Assembly (NCBI GenBank): GCA_937927695.1
Contig: CALBRU010000398.1
Span: 1-21,858 of the forward strand
Reading direction: 5' to 3'
Length of the DNA: 21,858 nt
From: an uncultured Thiomonas sp.
GTDB taxonomy: Bacteria > Pseudomonadota > Gammaproteobacteria > Burkholderiales > Burkholderiaceae_C
The notes under the pieces: generated by a model
The model's database searches: none
Seen by the model: only the letters and a program-made list of their open reading frames with translations
Told to the model about the DNA's origin: nothing
Made by a program: the position numbers and the translations under genes
Shown here: positions 6,578 to 14,814 of the stretch, piece by piece
How the letters are laid out: each line of letters opens with the position of its first letter
Position numbering within the stretch: the first letter of the stretch is position 1

Positions 6578-6646
6578 CGTGGCCAGGAGGGTTTGTCAGC
6601 CCTATGTCGGCCGCGCTTCTCCCTACACTGAATCTGGATTTTTCTC

Positions 6647-8137
6647 ATGGCCACTTCGACATCGACAGAACACACTATGGGCGCCACTCCCTCTTTCGAC
6701 ATGGTGTTGTTCGGTGGCACCGGCGATCTGGCCATGCGCAAGCTGCTGCCCGCGCTGTATCAGGCGCACCAATCCGGCACCTTGCATCCAGCCGGGCGCA
6801 TCGTCGCCCTCGGCCGGGGCGCGCTGACGCTGGATGACTATCTGACGCAGGTTCGCACCCAATCGGGCCCGCACCTCAAGGCGGATTTCAGCTCTCCGGT
6901 CTGGACGGCCTTCGCCGCCCGCATCACCTACCTCAAGCTCGACGCCGCCCACCCGGCCGATTTCGACGCCCTGGCCGAACTGCTGGGCAGAGGCGGCGAG
7001 CGGGTCACGGTCTGCTACCTCGCTACCGCGCCGTCCCTGTTTGCCGGCATCTGCGCGCAACTCGCCCGCGTCGGGCTCAATCATCCCGACGTGCGCGTGG
7101 TGCTGGAGAAACCCCTGGGCCACGATCTGGACTCTTCCGACGCCATCAACGCGGCGGTGGCTCAGTCCTTTGCCGAGAGTCAGCTCTACCGCATCGACCA
7201 CTATCTGGGCAAGGAGTCGGTGCAAAACCTCATGGCCATGCGCTTTGGCAACGTGCTGTTCGAGCCGCTGTGGCGCCGCGAGTGGGTGGACAACGTGCAG
7301 ATCACCATCGCCGAAGACCTGGGCGTGGAGGGGCGCGGCGAGTTTTACGACAAAACCGGCGCGCTGCGTGACATGGTGCAGAACCACTTGCTGCAACTGC
7401 TGTGTATGGTGGCCATGGAGCCGCCAGCTAGTTTGCAGGCGGATGCCATTCGCGACGAGAAACTCAAGGTGCTGCAGGCGCTCAAGCCCTTCACCGAATC
7501 CGACGTGGCTACCCGGACGGTACGCGGGCAATACCGCGCCGGCGCCATCGACGGCAAACCCGTAGCGGGCTATCTGCAAGAGCCCGACATCGATCCGACC
7601 AGCCGCACCGAAACCTTCGTGGCGATCAAGGCCGAGGTCGTCAACTGGCGCTGGGCCGGGGTGCCGTTCTTTCTGCGCACCGGCAAGCGGCTGCAGGAAC
7701 GGCTGGCGGAAATTGTCATCAATTTCCGGGCGGTGCCGCTGTCGCTGTTTGGCGGTCCGGTCGGGCTGCAGGGGGCCAACCGCTTGGTCATCCGGCTGCA
7801 ACCCGATGAGAGCATCAGCCTGCATTTTCTCGCCAAGGAACCCGGCGACGGCATGCGGCTGCACCCCACCCAGCTCGATCTGGATTTCGAGTCCACCGCG
7901 CAAAAACGCCGCGCCGATGCCTATGAGCGGCTGCTGCTCGACGTGATCCGCGGCCAACTCGGGCTGTTCATGCGCCGCGACGAACTCACCGCCGCCTGGC
8001 GCTGGGTGGAGCCCATTCTGGACTGCTGGGAGCGTAACGGCGAGGCGCCCAAGACCTACACCGCAGGCACCTGGGGGCCAGCGGCCTCCAGCGCCCTGCT
8101 CTCGCGCGATGGCGCTTCATGGCATGAGGAACTGTGA
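6647..8137 (+). CDS. zwf: Glucose-6-phosphate 1-dehydrogenase
   Basis: Zwf oxidises glucose-6-phosphate to 6-phosphogluconolactone with NADP+ (or NAD+), the entry step of the oxidative pentose phosphate and Entner-Doudoroff pathways. The 496 residues are the normal length. The N-terminal nucleotide-binding loop is LFGGTGDLAMRKLLPALY (21-38). EKPLGHDL is at 154-161, and the substrate and catalytic motif RIDHYLGKE at 182-190. The C-terminal domain includes FFLRTGKRL and the typical end WGPAASSALL. ATG 6647 is the track start; MGATPSFDMVLFGG, ten codons later, is a possible shorter start. There is no strong Shine-Dalgarno sequence. It is the first gene of the glycogen/G6P operon and is coupled to pgl by a gap of 3 bp or less. 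Confidence 0.97.
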   Translation: MATSTSTEHTMGATPSFDMVLFGGTGDLAMRKLLPALYQAHQSGTLHPAGRIVALGRGALTLDDYLTQVRTQSGPHLKADFSSPVWTAFAARITYLKLDAAHPADFDALAELLGRGGERVTVCYLATAPSLFAGICAQLARVGLNHPDVRVVLEKPLGHDLDSSDAINAAVAQSFAESQLYRIDHYLGKESVQNLMAMRFGNVLFEPLWRREWVDNVQITIAEDLGVEGRGEFYDKTGALRDMVQNHLLQLLCMVAMEPPASLQADAIRDEKLKVLQALKPFTESDVATRTVRGQYRAGAIDGKPVAGYLQEPDIDPTSRTETFVAIKAEVVNWRWAGVPFFLRTGKRLQERLAEIVINFRAVPLSLFGGPVGLQGANRLVIRLQPDESISLHFLAKEPGDGMRLHPTQLDLDFESTAQKRRADAYERLLLDVIRGQLGLFMRRDELTAAWRWVEPILDCWERNGEAPKTYTAGTWGPAASSALLSRDGASWHEEL

Positions 8138-8140
8138 GTG

Positions 8141-8830
8141 ATGCTGCACCTTTGCACCACCCCGCAGGAGCAGATCGACAGGTTGGTGCACGTTCTAGCC
8201 GACGCGCTGGCGCAGGACATCGCCCGGCGAGGACGGGCCGTGCTGGCGGTCTCCGGCGGGCGCTCGCCGATTGCCTTGTTTCAGGCGCTGGCGCGTGCGC
8301 CGATCGAATGGCCGCGCGTCATCCTCACCCTGGTCGATGAGCGGCTGGTGCCGCCCGACCACGCCGACAGCAACGCCGCCCTGGTGCGCGCTCATTTGCT
8401 GACGGGCGCCGCTGCGCAGGCCCGGTTCCTGCCCCTGGTTGACGATGCGCCCGATCTGGCCGGATGCGTGGACCGTGCCAACGCCCAATTCCGCGCTCTT
8501 GCGCAACCCCTCACCGCTGCGTTGCTGGGTATGGGCGATGACGGCCACACCGCCTCGCTGTTTCCCGGCGCGGCCGAACTGCCCCTCGGCCTTAGCCCAG
8601 ACTATCCCCTGCCCTACTTGGCCGTGACGCCGCAGCACGCCGCGCACAAGCGCATCAGCCTGAGCCTGGCCGCCCTGCTCGGCGCGGGTCGGCTGCTGCT
8701 GTCGATTTCGGGCGAGACCAAACGCACCGTCTATGCACGCGCCAGCGAACCGCCGCCCAGTCCACAGCTGCCGATTGGCTACTTCATCCAGCAGTCCACA
8801 ACGCCATTCGACGCCTATTGGTCTGCCTGA
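8141..8830 (+). CDS. pgl: 6-phosphogluconolactonase
   Basis: Pgl hydrolyses the lactone made by Zwf to 6-phosphogluconate. The 229-residue protein has the family motifs SGGRSP (38-43), LVDERLVPPDHADSN (from 64) and GMGDDGHTASLFPG (130-143). ATG 8141 is preferred. A GTG at 8138 directly after the zwf stop would add one residue, and GAGGA at 8126-8130 can serve either. Position and spacing show translational coupling with zwf. The final codons, Trp-Ser-Ala-stop, form the first copy of the 12-bp tandem repeat that follows, so the C-terminus may have been altered by repeat expansion. Confidence 0.95.
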   Translation: MLHLCTTPQEQIDRLVHVLADALAQDIARRGRAVLAVSGGRSPIALFQALARAPIEWPRVILTLVDERLVPPDHADSNAALVRAHLLTGAAAQARFLPLVDDAPDLAGCVDRANAQFRALAQPLTAALLGMGDDGHTASLFPGAAELPLGLSPDYPLPYLAVTPQHAAHKRISLSLAALLGAGRLLLSISGETKRTVYARASEPPPSPQLPIGYFIQQSTTPFDAYWSA

Positions 8831-8866
8831 TGGTCTGCCTGATGGTCTGCCTGATGGTCTGCCTGA
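8819..8866 (+). repeat. Four perfect tandem copies of a 12-bp unit at the pgl stop codon
   Basis: TGGTCTGCCTGA occurs four times in a row without a mismatch (8819, 8831, 8843, 8855). Copy 1 is the last three codons plus stop of pgl (W-S-A-stop). The other copies are in the same frame and each ends in TGA. The array fills most of the 63-bp gap before malQ. It looks like slippage-generated DNA that could vary in copy number between strains. Confidence 0.95.
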
Positions 8867-8893
8867 TTCTGTCACCCTGACGTCCCCTGACTC

Positions 8894-10408
8894 ATGACGC
8901 CCTCCCCCCGTTTTCCCCGCTCCAGCGGCGTGCTGCTGCACCTCACCAGTCTGCCCAGCCCGCATGGCTGCGGCGATCTCGGGCCTGCGGCCTATCACTT
9001 CATCGACTGGCTTCACTCCGCCGGACAGTCGGTCTGGCAATTCCTGCCGCTGGGCGGCATCGGTCTGGGCGGCTCGCCTTATATGAGCAACTCGGCCTTC
9101 GCCGGCAATGTGCTGCTGATCGATCTGGCCGAGTTGCACCGGCGCGGCTGGCTGGAGGCCGACGATCTCGTCGCGCAAGACGGGCTGTCGGACAAGCGCG
9201 TGCAGTTCGACCGCGTCATCCCCTTTCGCATGGAACGTCTGCGCCGGGCCGCAGCACGGTTCGAGACGACAGCCACGCCGCAGGAACGCGTCGACCTGGC
9301 CGCCTTCCAGGCCGCGCACGCCGTCTGGCTCGACGACTACGCGTTATTCATGGCGCTGTCCGAGCACTATGGCGAACGTTTGTGGAATACCTGGGACTCC
9401 GCGCTGGCGCAGCGCCAGCCCGAAGCGCTGCAGCAAGCGCGCACGAAGCACGCCGAGCGCATCGCCTTCTGGACCTTCGCCCAATGGTGCTTTTTCCGCC
9501 AATGGGCCGCGCTGCGCGCCTACGCCCACGACAAAGGCGTGCGGCTGATGGGCGACATGCCGATTTTCATTTCCCTCAACAGCGCCGATGTGTGGGCCCG
9601 GCCCGATCTGTTCCAGCTCGATGCGGCAGGCAACCCCACAGTCGTCGCCGGGGTGCCGCCCGACTATTTTTCCGCCACCGGCCAGCGCTGGGGCAACCCG
9701 CATTACCGCTGGGCGGCGCACGAGGCCGAAGGATTTGCCTGGTGGATCGCGCGGCTGCGCGCCACCTTCGAACTGGTCGATTGGGTGCGCGTCGATCATT
9801 TCCGCGGCTTCGAGAGCTGCTGGGAAATTCCCGCCGACGAGCCCACGGCCATCGGCGGCCGTTGGGCGCCGGCGCCGGGCGTGGCGCTGTTCGAGGCGGT
9901 GTCCAAAGCCCTCGGGCCGCTGCCCATCATTGCCGAAGACCTGGGCGTCATCACACCCGAAGTCACCGCGCTGCGCCAGCGCTTCGGTTTTCCCGGCATG
10001 CGCATCCTGCACTTCGCCTGGGGTCAGAACGATGGCGGCCACAACGCCTACCTGCCGCACAACTACGCCCACGACACCGTGGTCTATCCCGGCACGCACG
10101 ACAACGATACCTCCGAGGGCTGGTGGGCGAGCGCGCCCGAGGCCGTGCGCCACCATCTGCGCGAATACCTCGCCTGCGACGGCGGCGACATTGCCTGGAC
10201 GCTGATGCGCGCCGCCAGCGCCAGCGTGGCCGACGTCGCCCTGTTCGCTCTGCAGGATGTGCTGCGTCTGGATGGCACACAGCGCATGAACACACCAGGC
10301 ACGGCGCAGGGCAACTGGACCTGGCGCTTCACCTGGGATCAGGTACAACCGGGGCATGCGGCTGGCCTGCTGCGTTTGAGCCAGCTCTACAACCGCCTAC
10401 CCGCCTGA
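8894..10408 (+). CDS. malQ: 4-alpha-glucanotransferase (amylomaltase), GH77
   Basis: MalQ moves alpha-1,4-glucan segments between oligosaccharides, recycling the short maltodextrins left by GlgP and GlgX. The 504-residue protein opens with SSGVLLHLTSLPSPHGCGDL, typical of GH77. The three catalytic acids are visible: D301 in RVDHFRGFE (nucleophile), E348 in AEDLG (acid/base) and D403 in THDND. Their spacing (47 and 55) equals that of Thermus aquaticus amylomaltase D293/E340/D395. ATG 8894 has no clear Shine-Dalgarno sequence and follows the tandem repeat behind pgl. glgB begins 14 bp after the stop. Despite the maltose-related name, its place here points to a role in glycogen turnover. Confidence 0.97.
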   Translation: MTPSPRFPRSSGVLLHLTSLPSPHGCGDLGPAAYHFIDWLHSAGQSVWQFLPLGGIGLGGSPYMSNSAFAGNVLLIDLAELHRRGWLEADDLVAQDGLSDKRVQFDRVIPFRMERLRRAAARFETTATPQERVDLAAFQAAHAVWLDDYALFMALSEHYGERLWNTWDSALAQRQPEALQQARTKHAERIAFWTFAQWCFFRQWAALRAYAHDKGVRLMGDMPIFISLNSADVWARPDLFQLDAAGNPTVVAGVPPDYFSATGQRWGNPHYRWAAHEAEGFAWWIARLRATFELVDWVRVDHFRGFESCWEIPADEPTAIGGRWAPAPGVALFEAVSKALGPLPIIAEDLGVITPEVTALRQRFGFPGMRILHFAWGQNDGGHNAYLPHNYAHDTVVYPGTHDNDTSEGWWASAPEAVRHHLREYLACDGGDIAWTLMRAASASVADVALFALQDVLRLDGTQRMNTPGTAQGNWTWRFTWDQVQPGHAAGLLRLSQLYNRLPA

Positions 10409-10422
10409 ACTGGAACCTCGCC

Positions 10423-12618
10423 ATGCTGACCGAACACGACATCGCTGACCTCGCCGCAGGCCGTCACGCCGACCCTTTTGGCGTGCTCGGCATGCATCTG
10501 CGCGGCGCCACGCTGTGGGTGAACGCGATACTGCCCGGCGCGCTGGGCGTGGAGGTGATCGAGCGCACCAGCGGCGAGCCGGTCGCCGCACTGCAGCAAC
10601 AGGGCGAGACGGCGGTGTTCAGTGCTCGCATGGGCCACCGCCGCAAGCCCTTCGACTATGTGCTGCGAGTGAGCTGGCCACCCTTGCAACCGGGCGATCC
10701 GAACTGGATTGCCGACCTCGAAGACCCCTACCGCTTTCCCCAAGTGCTGGGCGAAATGGACGCCTGGCTGCTGGCTGAGGGCACCCATCTGCGCCCTTAC
10801 GAATGTCTGGGCGCGCATCCGGGCGAGATGCTGGGGGTGGCCGGTACGCGCTTTGCCGTGTGGGCGCCGAATGCGCAGCGCGTGTCGGTGATCGGCGACT
10901 TCAACCATTGGGACGGCCGCCGCCACCCCATGCGGCTGCGTCGCGAATGCGGGGTGTGGGAAATCTTCCTACCCGGTGTGGGCCAGGGCGCGCTGTACAA
11001 ATTCGAAATCCTCACCCAGCACGGCGAGGTGCTGCAAAAGGCCGACCCGCTGGCCTTCCGCGCCGAGCTGCGGCCGGGCACCGCCAGCATCGTGCAGGGC
11101 CTGCCGCCGCTGCACCCCGTCCGTCCCGACATGGCGCAGGCCAATGGCTTCGAGTCGCCCATCAGCATTTACGAAGTGCATCTGGGCTCGTGGCGCAAGG
11201 TGGAGGGCTGGCGCTGGCTGAGCTACCGCGAACTGGCCGAAACCCTGGTGCCCTACGCCCGCGACATGGGATTCACCCATCTGGAGCTGCTGCCGGTCAG
11301 CGAGCACCCGTTCGACGGCTCCTGGGGCTATCAGCCCATCAGCCTGTACGCGCCCACCGCGCGCTTCGGCACGCCCGAAGACTTTCAGTATTTTGTCGAT
11401 GCCGCGCACGAGGCCGGTCTGGCGGTGATCCTCGACTGGGTGCCCGCGCACTTCCCAAGCGACCCGCACGGCCTGGCCAAGTTCGACGGCACGCATCTGT
11501 ACGAATACGCCGATCCGAAGGAGGGCTTCCACCACGACTGGAATACCCTGATCTACAACTTCGGCCGTACCGAAGTGCGCAACTATCTGGTGGCCAATGC
11601 GCTGTACTGGCTGGAGCGCTTCAACGTGGACGGCCTGCGGGTGGACGCCGTGGCCTCCATGCTCTACCGCGACTACAGCCGCCCGGCCGGTCAGTGGGTG
11701 CCCAACAAGTTCGGCGGACGTGAGAACCTCGAAGCCATCGACTTCCTGCGCCGCATGAACCACACCGTCGGCGTGCAGCGCCCCGGCGCCATCACCCTCG
11801 CGGAGGAATCCACCGCCTTCCCCGGCGTCAGCCGCCCGCCATCCGACGACCTGCAAAGCGGTGGCCTGGGCTTTCACTACAAGTGGAATATGGGCTGGAT
11901 GCACGACAGCCTGAGCTTTATGCGCCGCGACCCGGTGCACCGCAAGTACCACCATAACGAGCTGACCTTCAGCATGATGTACGCCTATGACGAGAACTTC
12001 GTGCTGCCGCTCTCGCACGACGAAGTGGTGCATGGCAAGGGCTCGCTGCTCGCCAAGATGCCGGGCGACCGCTGGCAGCAGTTCGCCAATCTGCGCGTCT
12101 ATCTCGGCTATCTGTTCAGCCATCCCGGCAAGAAGCTGCTGTTCATGGGCGACGAATTCGCGCAGGCTTCGGAATGGCAGTCCGATTACAGCCTCGACTG
12201 GGACGCGCTGCTGCACGCGCCCAACTTGGGCGTGCAACGCTTGGTGCGCGACCTCAACCTCACCTACCGCGCCCACCCGGCGCTGCATCAGCTCGACCAT
12301 CACCCGGGCGGCTTCGCCTGGATCACCTACGACGACGCCTCGCAATCGGTGCTGGCCTACGAGCGCGGCGCCAGTGAGGGCAGCCGCTTCGTCGTGCTGT
12401 GCAACTTCACCCCCACCCCGCGCCATGACTACCGCATCGGCGTGCCGCAGAGCGGGCGCTGGGAGACGCTGATCAATACCGACGATGCCGTGTATGACGG
12501 CTCCGGTTTGCCGCTGGCCCTGCGCGAGGCCGAGGCCCAGCCTTCGCATGGTCGCCCGTTCTCACTGCAACTCAGCTTGCCGCCGCTGGCCTGCGTCATC
12601 CTGCGGCCCGCCGCCTGA
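10423..12618 (+). CDS. glgB: 1,4-alpha-glucan branching enzyme, GH13
   Basis: GlgB introduces alpha-1,6 branches into growing glycogen. The 731 residues compare with 728 in E. coli. An N-terminal domain leads into the CBM48-type module (FAVWAPNAQRVSVIGDFNHW), and then the catalytic barrel with WGYQPISLYAPTARFG. Catalytic residues are D408 (GLRVDAVASMLY), E461 (LAEES) and D533 (LSHDEVVHGKGSL). The same frame is open far upstream through malQ, but MLTEHDIADLAAGRHADPFG is the family's normal N-terminus, so ATG 10423 is chosen. Its Shine-Dalgarno sequence is weak, which suggests coupling to malQ. glgX starts 4 bp after the stop. Confidence 0.97.
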   Translation: MLTEHDIADLAAGRHADPFGVLGMHLRGATLWVNAILPGALGVEVIERTSGEPVAALQQQGETAVFSARMGHRRKPFDYVLRVSWPPLQPGDPNWIADLEDPYRFPQVLGEMDAWLLAEGTHLRPYECLGAHPGEMLGVAGTRFAVWAPNAQRVSVIGDFNHWDGRRHPMRLRRECGVWEIFLPGVGQGALYKFEILTQHGEVLQKADPLAFRAELRPGTASIVQGLPPLHPVRPDMAQANGFESPISIYEVHLGSWRKVEGWRWLSYRELAETLVPYARDMGFTHLELLPVSEHPFDGSWGYQPISLYAPTARFGTPEDFQYFVDAAHEAGLAVILDWVPAHFPSDPHGLAKFDGTHLYEYADPKEGFHHDWNTLIYNFGRTEVRNYLVANALYWLERFNVDGLRVDAVASMLYRDYSRPAGQWVPNKFGGRENLEAIDFLRRMNHTVGVQRPGAITLAEESTAFPGVSRPPSDDLQSGGLGFHYKWNMGWMHDSLSFMRRDPVHRKYHHNELTFSMMYAYDENFVLPLSHDEVVHGKGSLLAKMPGDRWQQFANLRVYLGYLFSHPGKKLLFMGDEFAQASEWQSDYSLDWDALLHAPNLGVQRLVRDLNLTYRAHPALHQLDHHPGGFAWITYDDASQSVLAYERGASEGSRFVVLCNFTPTPRHDYRIGVPQSGRWETLINTDDAVYDGSGLPLALREAEAQPSHGRPFSLQLSLPPLACVILRPAA

Positions 12619-12622
12619 TGCC

Positions 12623-14812
12623 ATGAACGCGCAACGCCGCCGGGCAAAACACCCCGTCAAATCGTCCCCCCTCGGGCTGCAAGCCGCACGGATTGCGACC
12701 CTGGGCGCGCAACTGCATGCCGACGGCGTGCACTTCGCCTTGGCTGCGCCGCATGCGCAGGCGGTAGAGCTTTGTCTGTTCGCCCCGGACGGGCAAACCG
12801 AAGTCGCCCGCCTGCCCATGCCGTTGCAGCGTGATGGCATCTGGCAAGGCGTGCTGGCCGCAGAATCCGGCGGCGTCGAAGGGCTGATCTACGGCTGGCG
12901 GGTGCACGGCCCCTGGTCGCCCAAAGAAGGCCACCGCTTCAACCCCAACAAGCTGCTGCTCGACCCCTGCGCGCGCGAAATCGTCGGCCGCTACGACGGC
13001 AGCGACCTGCACCTCGGCCACGATCCCGCCCACCCCGACCGTCCCGACCCGCGAGACAACGCCGCCACCGCGCTCAAGGCCCGCGTAGTCGCCGACCTGC
13101 CCCCTTTGACGCAGCCCCGCCCCGTCATCGACCCGGCGCAGCGGGTGATCTACGAATTGCACGTCAAGGGTTTCACCGCGCAGTACCCCGACGTGCCCGC
13201 CGCGCTGCGCGGCAGCTACGCCGGACTGGCGCATCCAGCCAGCATCGACTATCTCAAGGCACTGGGCATCACTACGGTCAGCCTGCTGCCCATCGCCTTT
13301 CGCGCCGACGAAGCCCGGCTGCTGCACATGGGCCTGAGCAATTACTGGGGCTACACCCCTATTGCCTGGGCCGCGCCCGAAACCCGGCTGTGGAGCGGCG
13401 CCGAGGGCAGTTCGCCGCGCAGCGAGTTTCGCGCCCTGGTCGAGGCCCTGCACGGCGCCGGGCTGGAGGTGATTCTCGACGTGGTCTACAACCACACCGC
13501 CGAGCTCGATCCGCACACCGGCCCCACCCTGTCGATGCGCGGCATCGACAACGCGCTCTACTACCACCGCAACCCGCAAGAGCCCGAACGTACGCTCGAC
13601 TGGACGGGCTGCGGCAACAGCGTCAATCTCAACGAGCCCTTGGTGCTGCGCGTGGCCATGGACAGCCTGCGCCGCTGGGTGAGCGAGTTCGGCGTGGACG
13701 GGTTTCGCTTCGACCTCGCCAGCACCCTGGCGCGCGGCACGGCGCGGGTGCAATACGACTTCCAGCCCGACGGCGCCTTTCTCAGCGCGGTGGCGCAAGA
13801 CCCGCTGCTGTGCAACTGTCTGCTCGTCGCCGAGCCCTGGGATCTGGGGCCCGGCGGTTACCGCCTGGGAGGCTTTCCGCCCGGCTGGCTGGAGTGGAAC
13901 GACCGCTTCCGCGACACCCAGCGCGGCTTCTGGCTGCAGCATCAAAACGCGCCGGGCGAGTTCGCCACCCGGCTGTCAGGGTCGAGCGATGTGTTCAACC
14001 CCGCACTGCGCGGGGCACACAGCAGCGTGAACTTCATCACCGCGCACGACGGCTTCACCCTGCGCGACCTGGTCAGTTATGCCCACCGCCACAACCAGGC
14101 CAACGGCGAAGACAACCGCGACGGCCACGGCCACAACCTCAGCATCAACAACGGCGTCGAAGGGCCGACGCAGATCCCCGAAGTGCTCGCCGCCCGCGCC
14201 CGGCAAAGCCGCGCCCTGCTGGCGGTGCTGCTGCTGTCGCTGGGCACGCCCATGCTGCTGGCCGGGGACGAACTCGGCCACACCCAGCGCGGCAACAACA
14301 ACGCCTATTGCCAGGACAACCCGATCTCCTGGATCGACTGGGAGCAAGCGGATGTCGCGCTGCGCGATTTCGTGCGCGGCGCACTGGCCCTGCGGCGCAG
14401 CCTCCCGCTGCTGCAAAGCCACGCCTGGTGGGCCCCGGTGGCCACCGCATCCCACCCCGGCGCGGTGTGGTACCGGGCCGACGGCCAGCCGATGGAACAG
14501 GCCGACTGGACACTCGACGACCACGGCGCGCTGATGGTGCTGTTGTGTGCAGCCAAGACACCTTTGCGGGGCGTAGCCCCGCAGCAGGTTCTGATTCTGA
14601 TCAATGCCGAGGGACAAGAAGCCTCTTTCACCCTCAGGCCAGGGGCGTGGCTGCTTAGACTGTCCACAGACAATGGTTTTGTCGCTTTGCCCGGCGACAA
14701 TCAGGCTCAGGACAAAGCCCAACGGCTGCAATCTCGGCAAACGCTGCCGCCCACCAGCCTGTGGATCGCCACGCTGGAAGGCGCCGCGCCGCACACCCCA
14801 GGAGACCTTTGA
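12623..14812 (+). CDS. glgX: Glycogen debranching enzyme GlgX (isoamylase type), GH13
   Basis: GlgX cleaves alpha-1,6 branches of phosphorylase-trimmed glycogen, releasing short maltodextrins for MalQ. The protein is 729 residues, somewhat longer than E. coli GlgX (657) and nearer to TreX-type enzymes. An N-terminal CBM48 module (HFALAAPHAQAVELCLF) precedes the barrel. Catalytic residues are D364 (VDGFRFDLAST), E404 (VAEPWDLGPGGY) and D476 (TAHDGFTLRDLVSY). The NGEDNRDGHGHNLSINNG loop is characteristic. The frame is open further upstream inside glgB, but ATG 12623, 4 bp after the glgB stop, is the sensible start. The pgm start codon follows the glgX stop after 2 bp. Confidence 0.95.
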   Translation: MNAQRRRAKHPVKSSPLGLQAARIATLGAQLHADGVHFALAAPHAQAVELCLFAPDGQTEVARLPMPLQRDGIWQGVLAAESGGVEGLIYGWRVHGPWSPKEGHRFNPNKLLLDPCAREIVGRYDGSDLHLGHDPAHPDRPDPRDNAATALKARVVADLPPLTQPRPVIDPAQRVIYELHVKGFTAQYPDVPAALRGSYAGLAHPASIDYLKALGITTVSLLPIAFRADEARLLHMGLSNYWGYTPIAWAAPETRLWSGAEGSSPRSEFRALVEALHGAGLEVILDVVYNHTAELDPHTGPTLSMRGIDNALYYHRNPQEPERTLDWTGCGNSVNLNEPLVLRVAMDSLRRWVSEFGVDGFRFDLASTLARGTARVQYDFQPDGAFLSAVAQDPLLCNCLLVAEPWDLGPGGYRLGGFPPGWLEWNDRFRDTQRGFWLQHQNAPGEFATRLSGSSDVFNPALRGAHSSVNFITAHDGFTLRDLVSYAHRHNQANGEDNRDGHGHNLSINNGVEGPTQIPEVLAARARQSRALLAVLLLSLGTPMLLAGDELGHTQRGNNNAYCQDNPISWIDWEQADVALRDFVRGALALRRSLPLLQSHAWWAPVATASHPGAVWYRADGQPMEQADWTLDDHGALMVLLCAAKTPLRGVAPQQVLILINAEGQEASFTLRPGAWLLRLSTDNGFVALPGDNQAQDKAQRLQSRQTLPPTSLWIATLEGAAPHTPGDL

Positions 14813-14814
14813 GC

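Noticed and set aside
8819..8866. Short repeat array as a CRISPR
   Set aside because: The copies are directly adjacent 12-bp units without spacers and no cas genes are present. It is a simple tandem repeat.
9382..10422. Apparent 347-codon N-terminal extension of GlgB, overlapping malQ
   Set aside because: It is the +1 frame of malQ, low in complexity and rich in Arg/Ala. GlgB homologues begin at the ATG at 10423.
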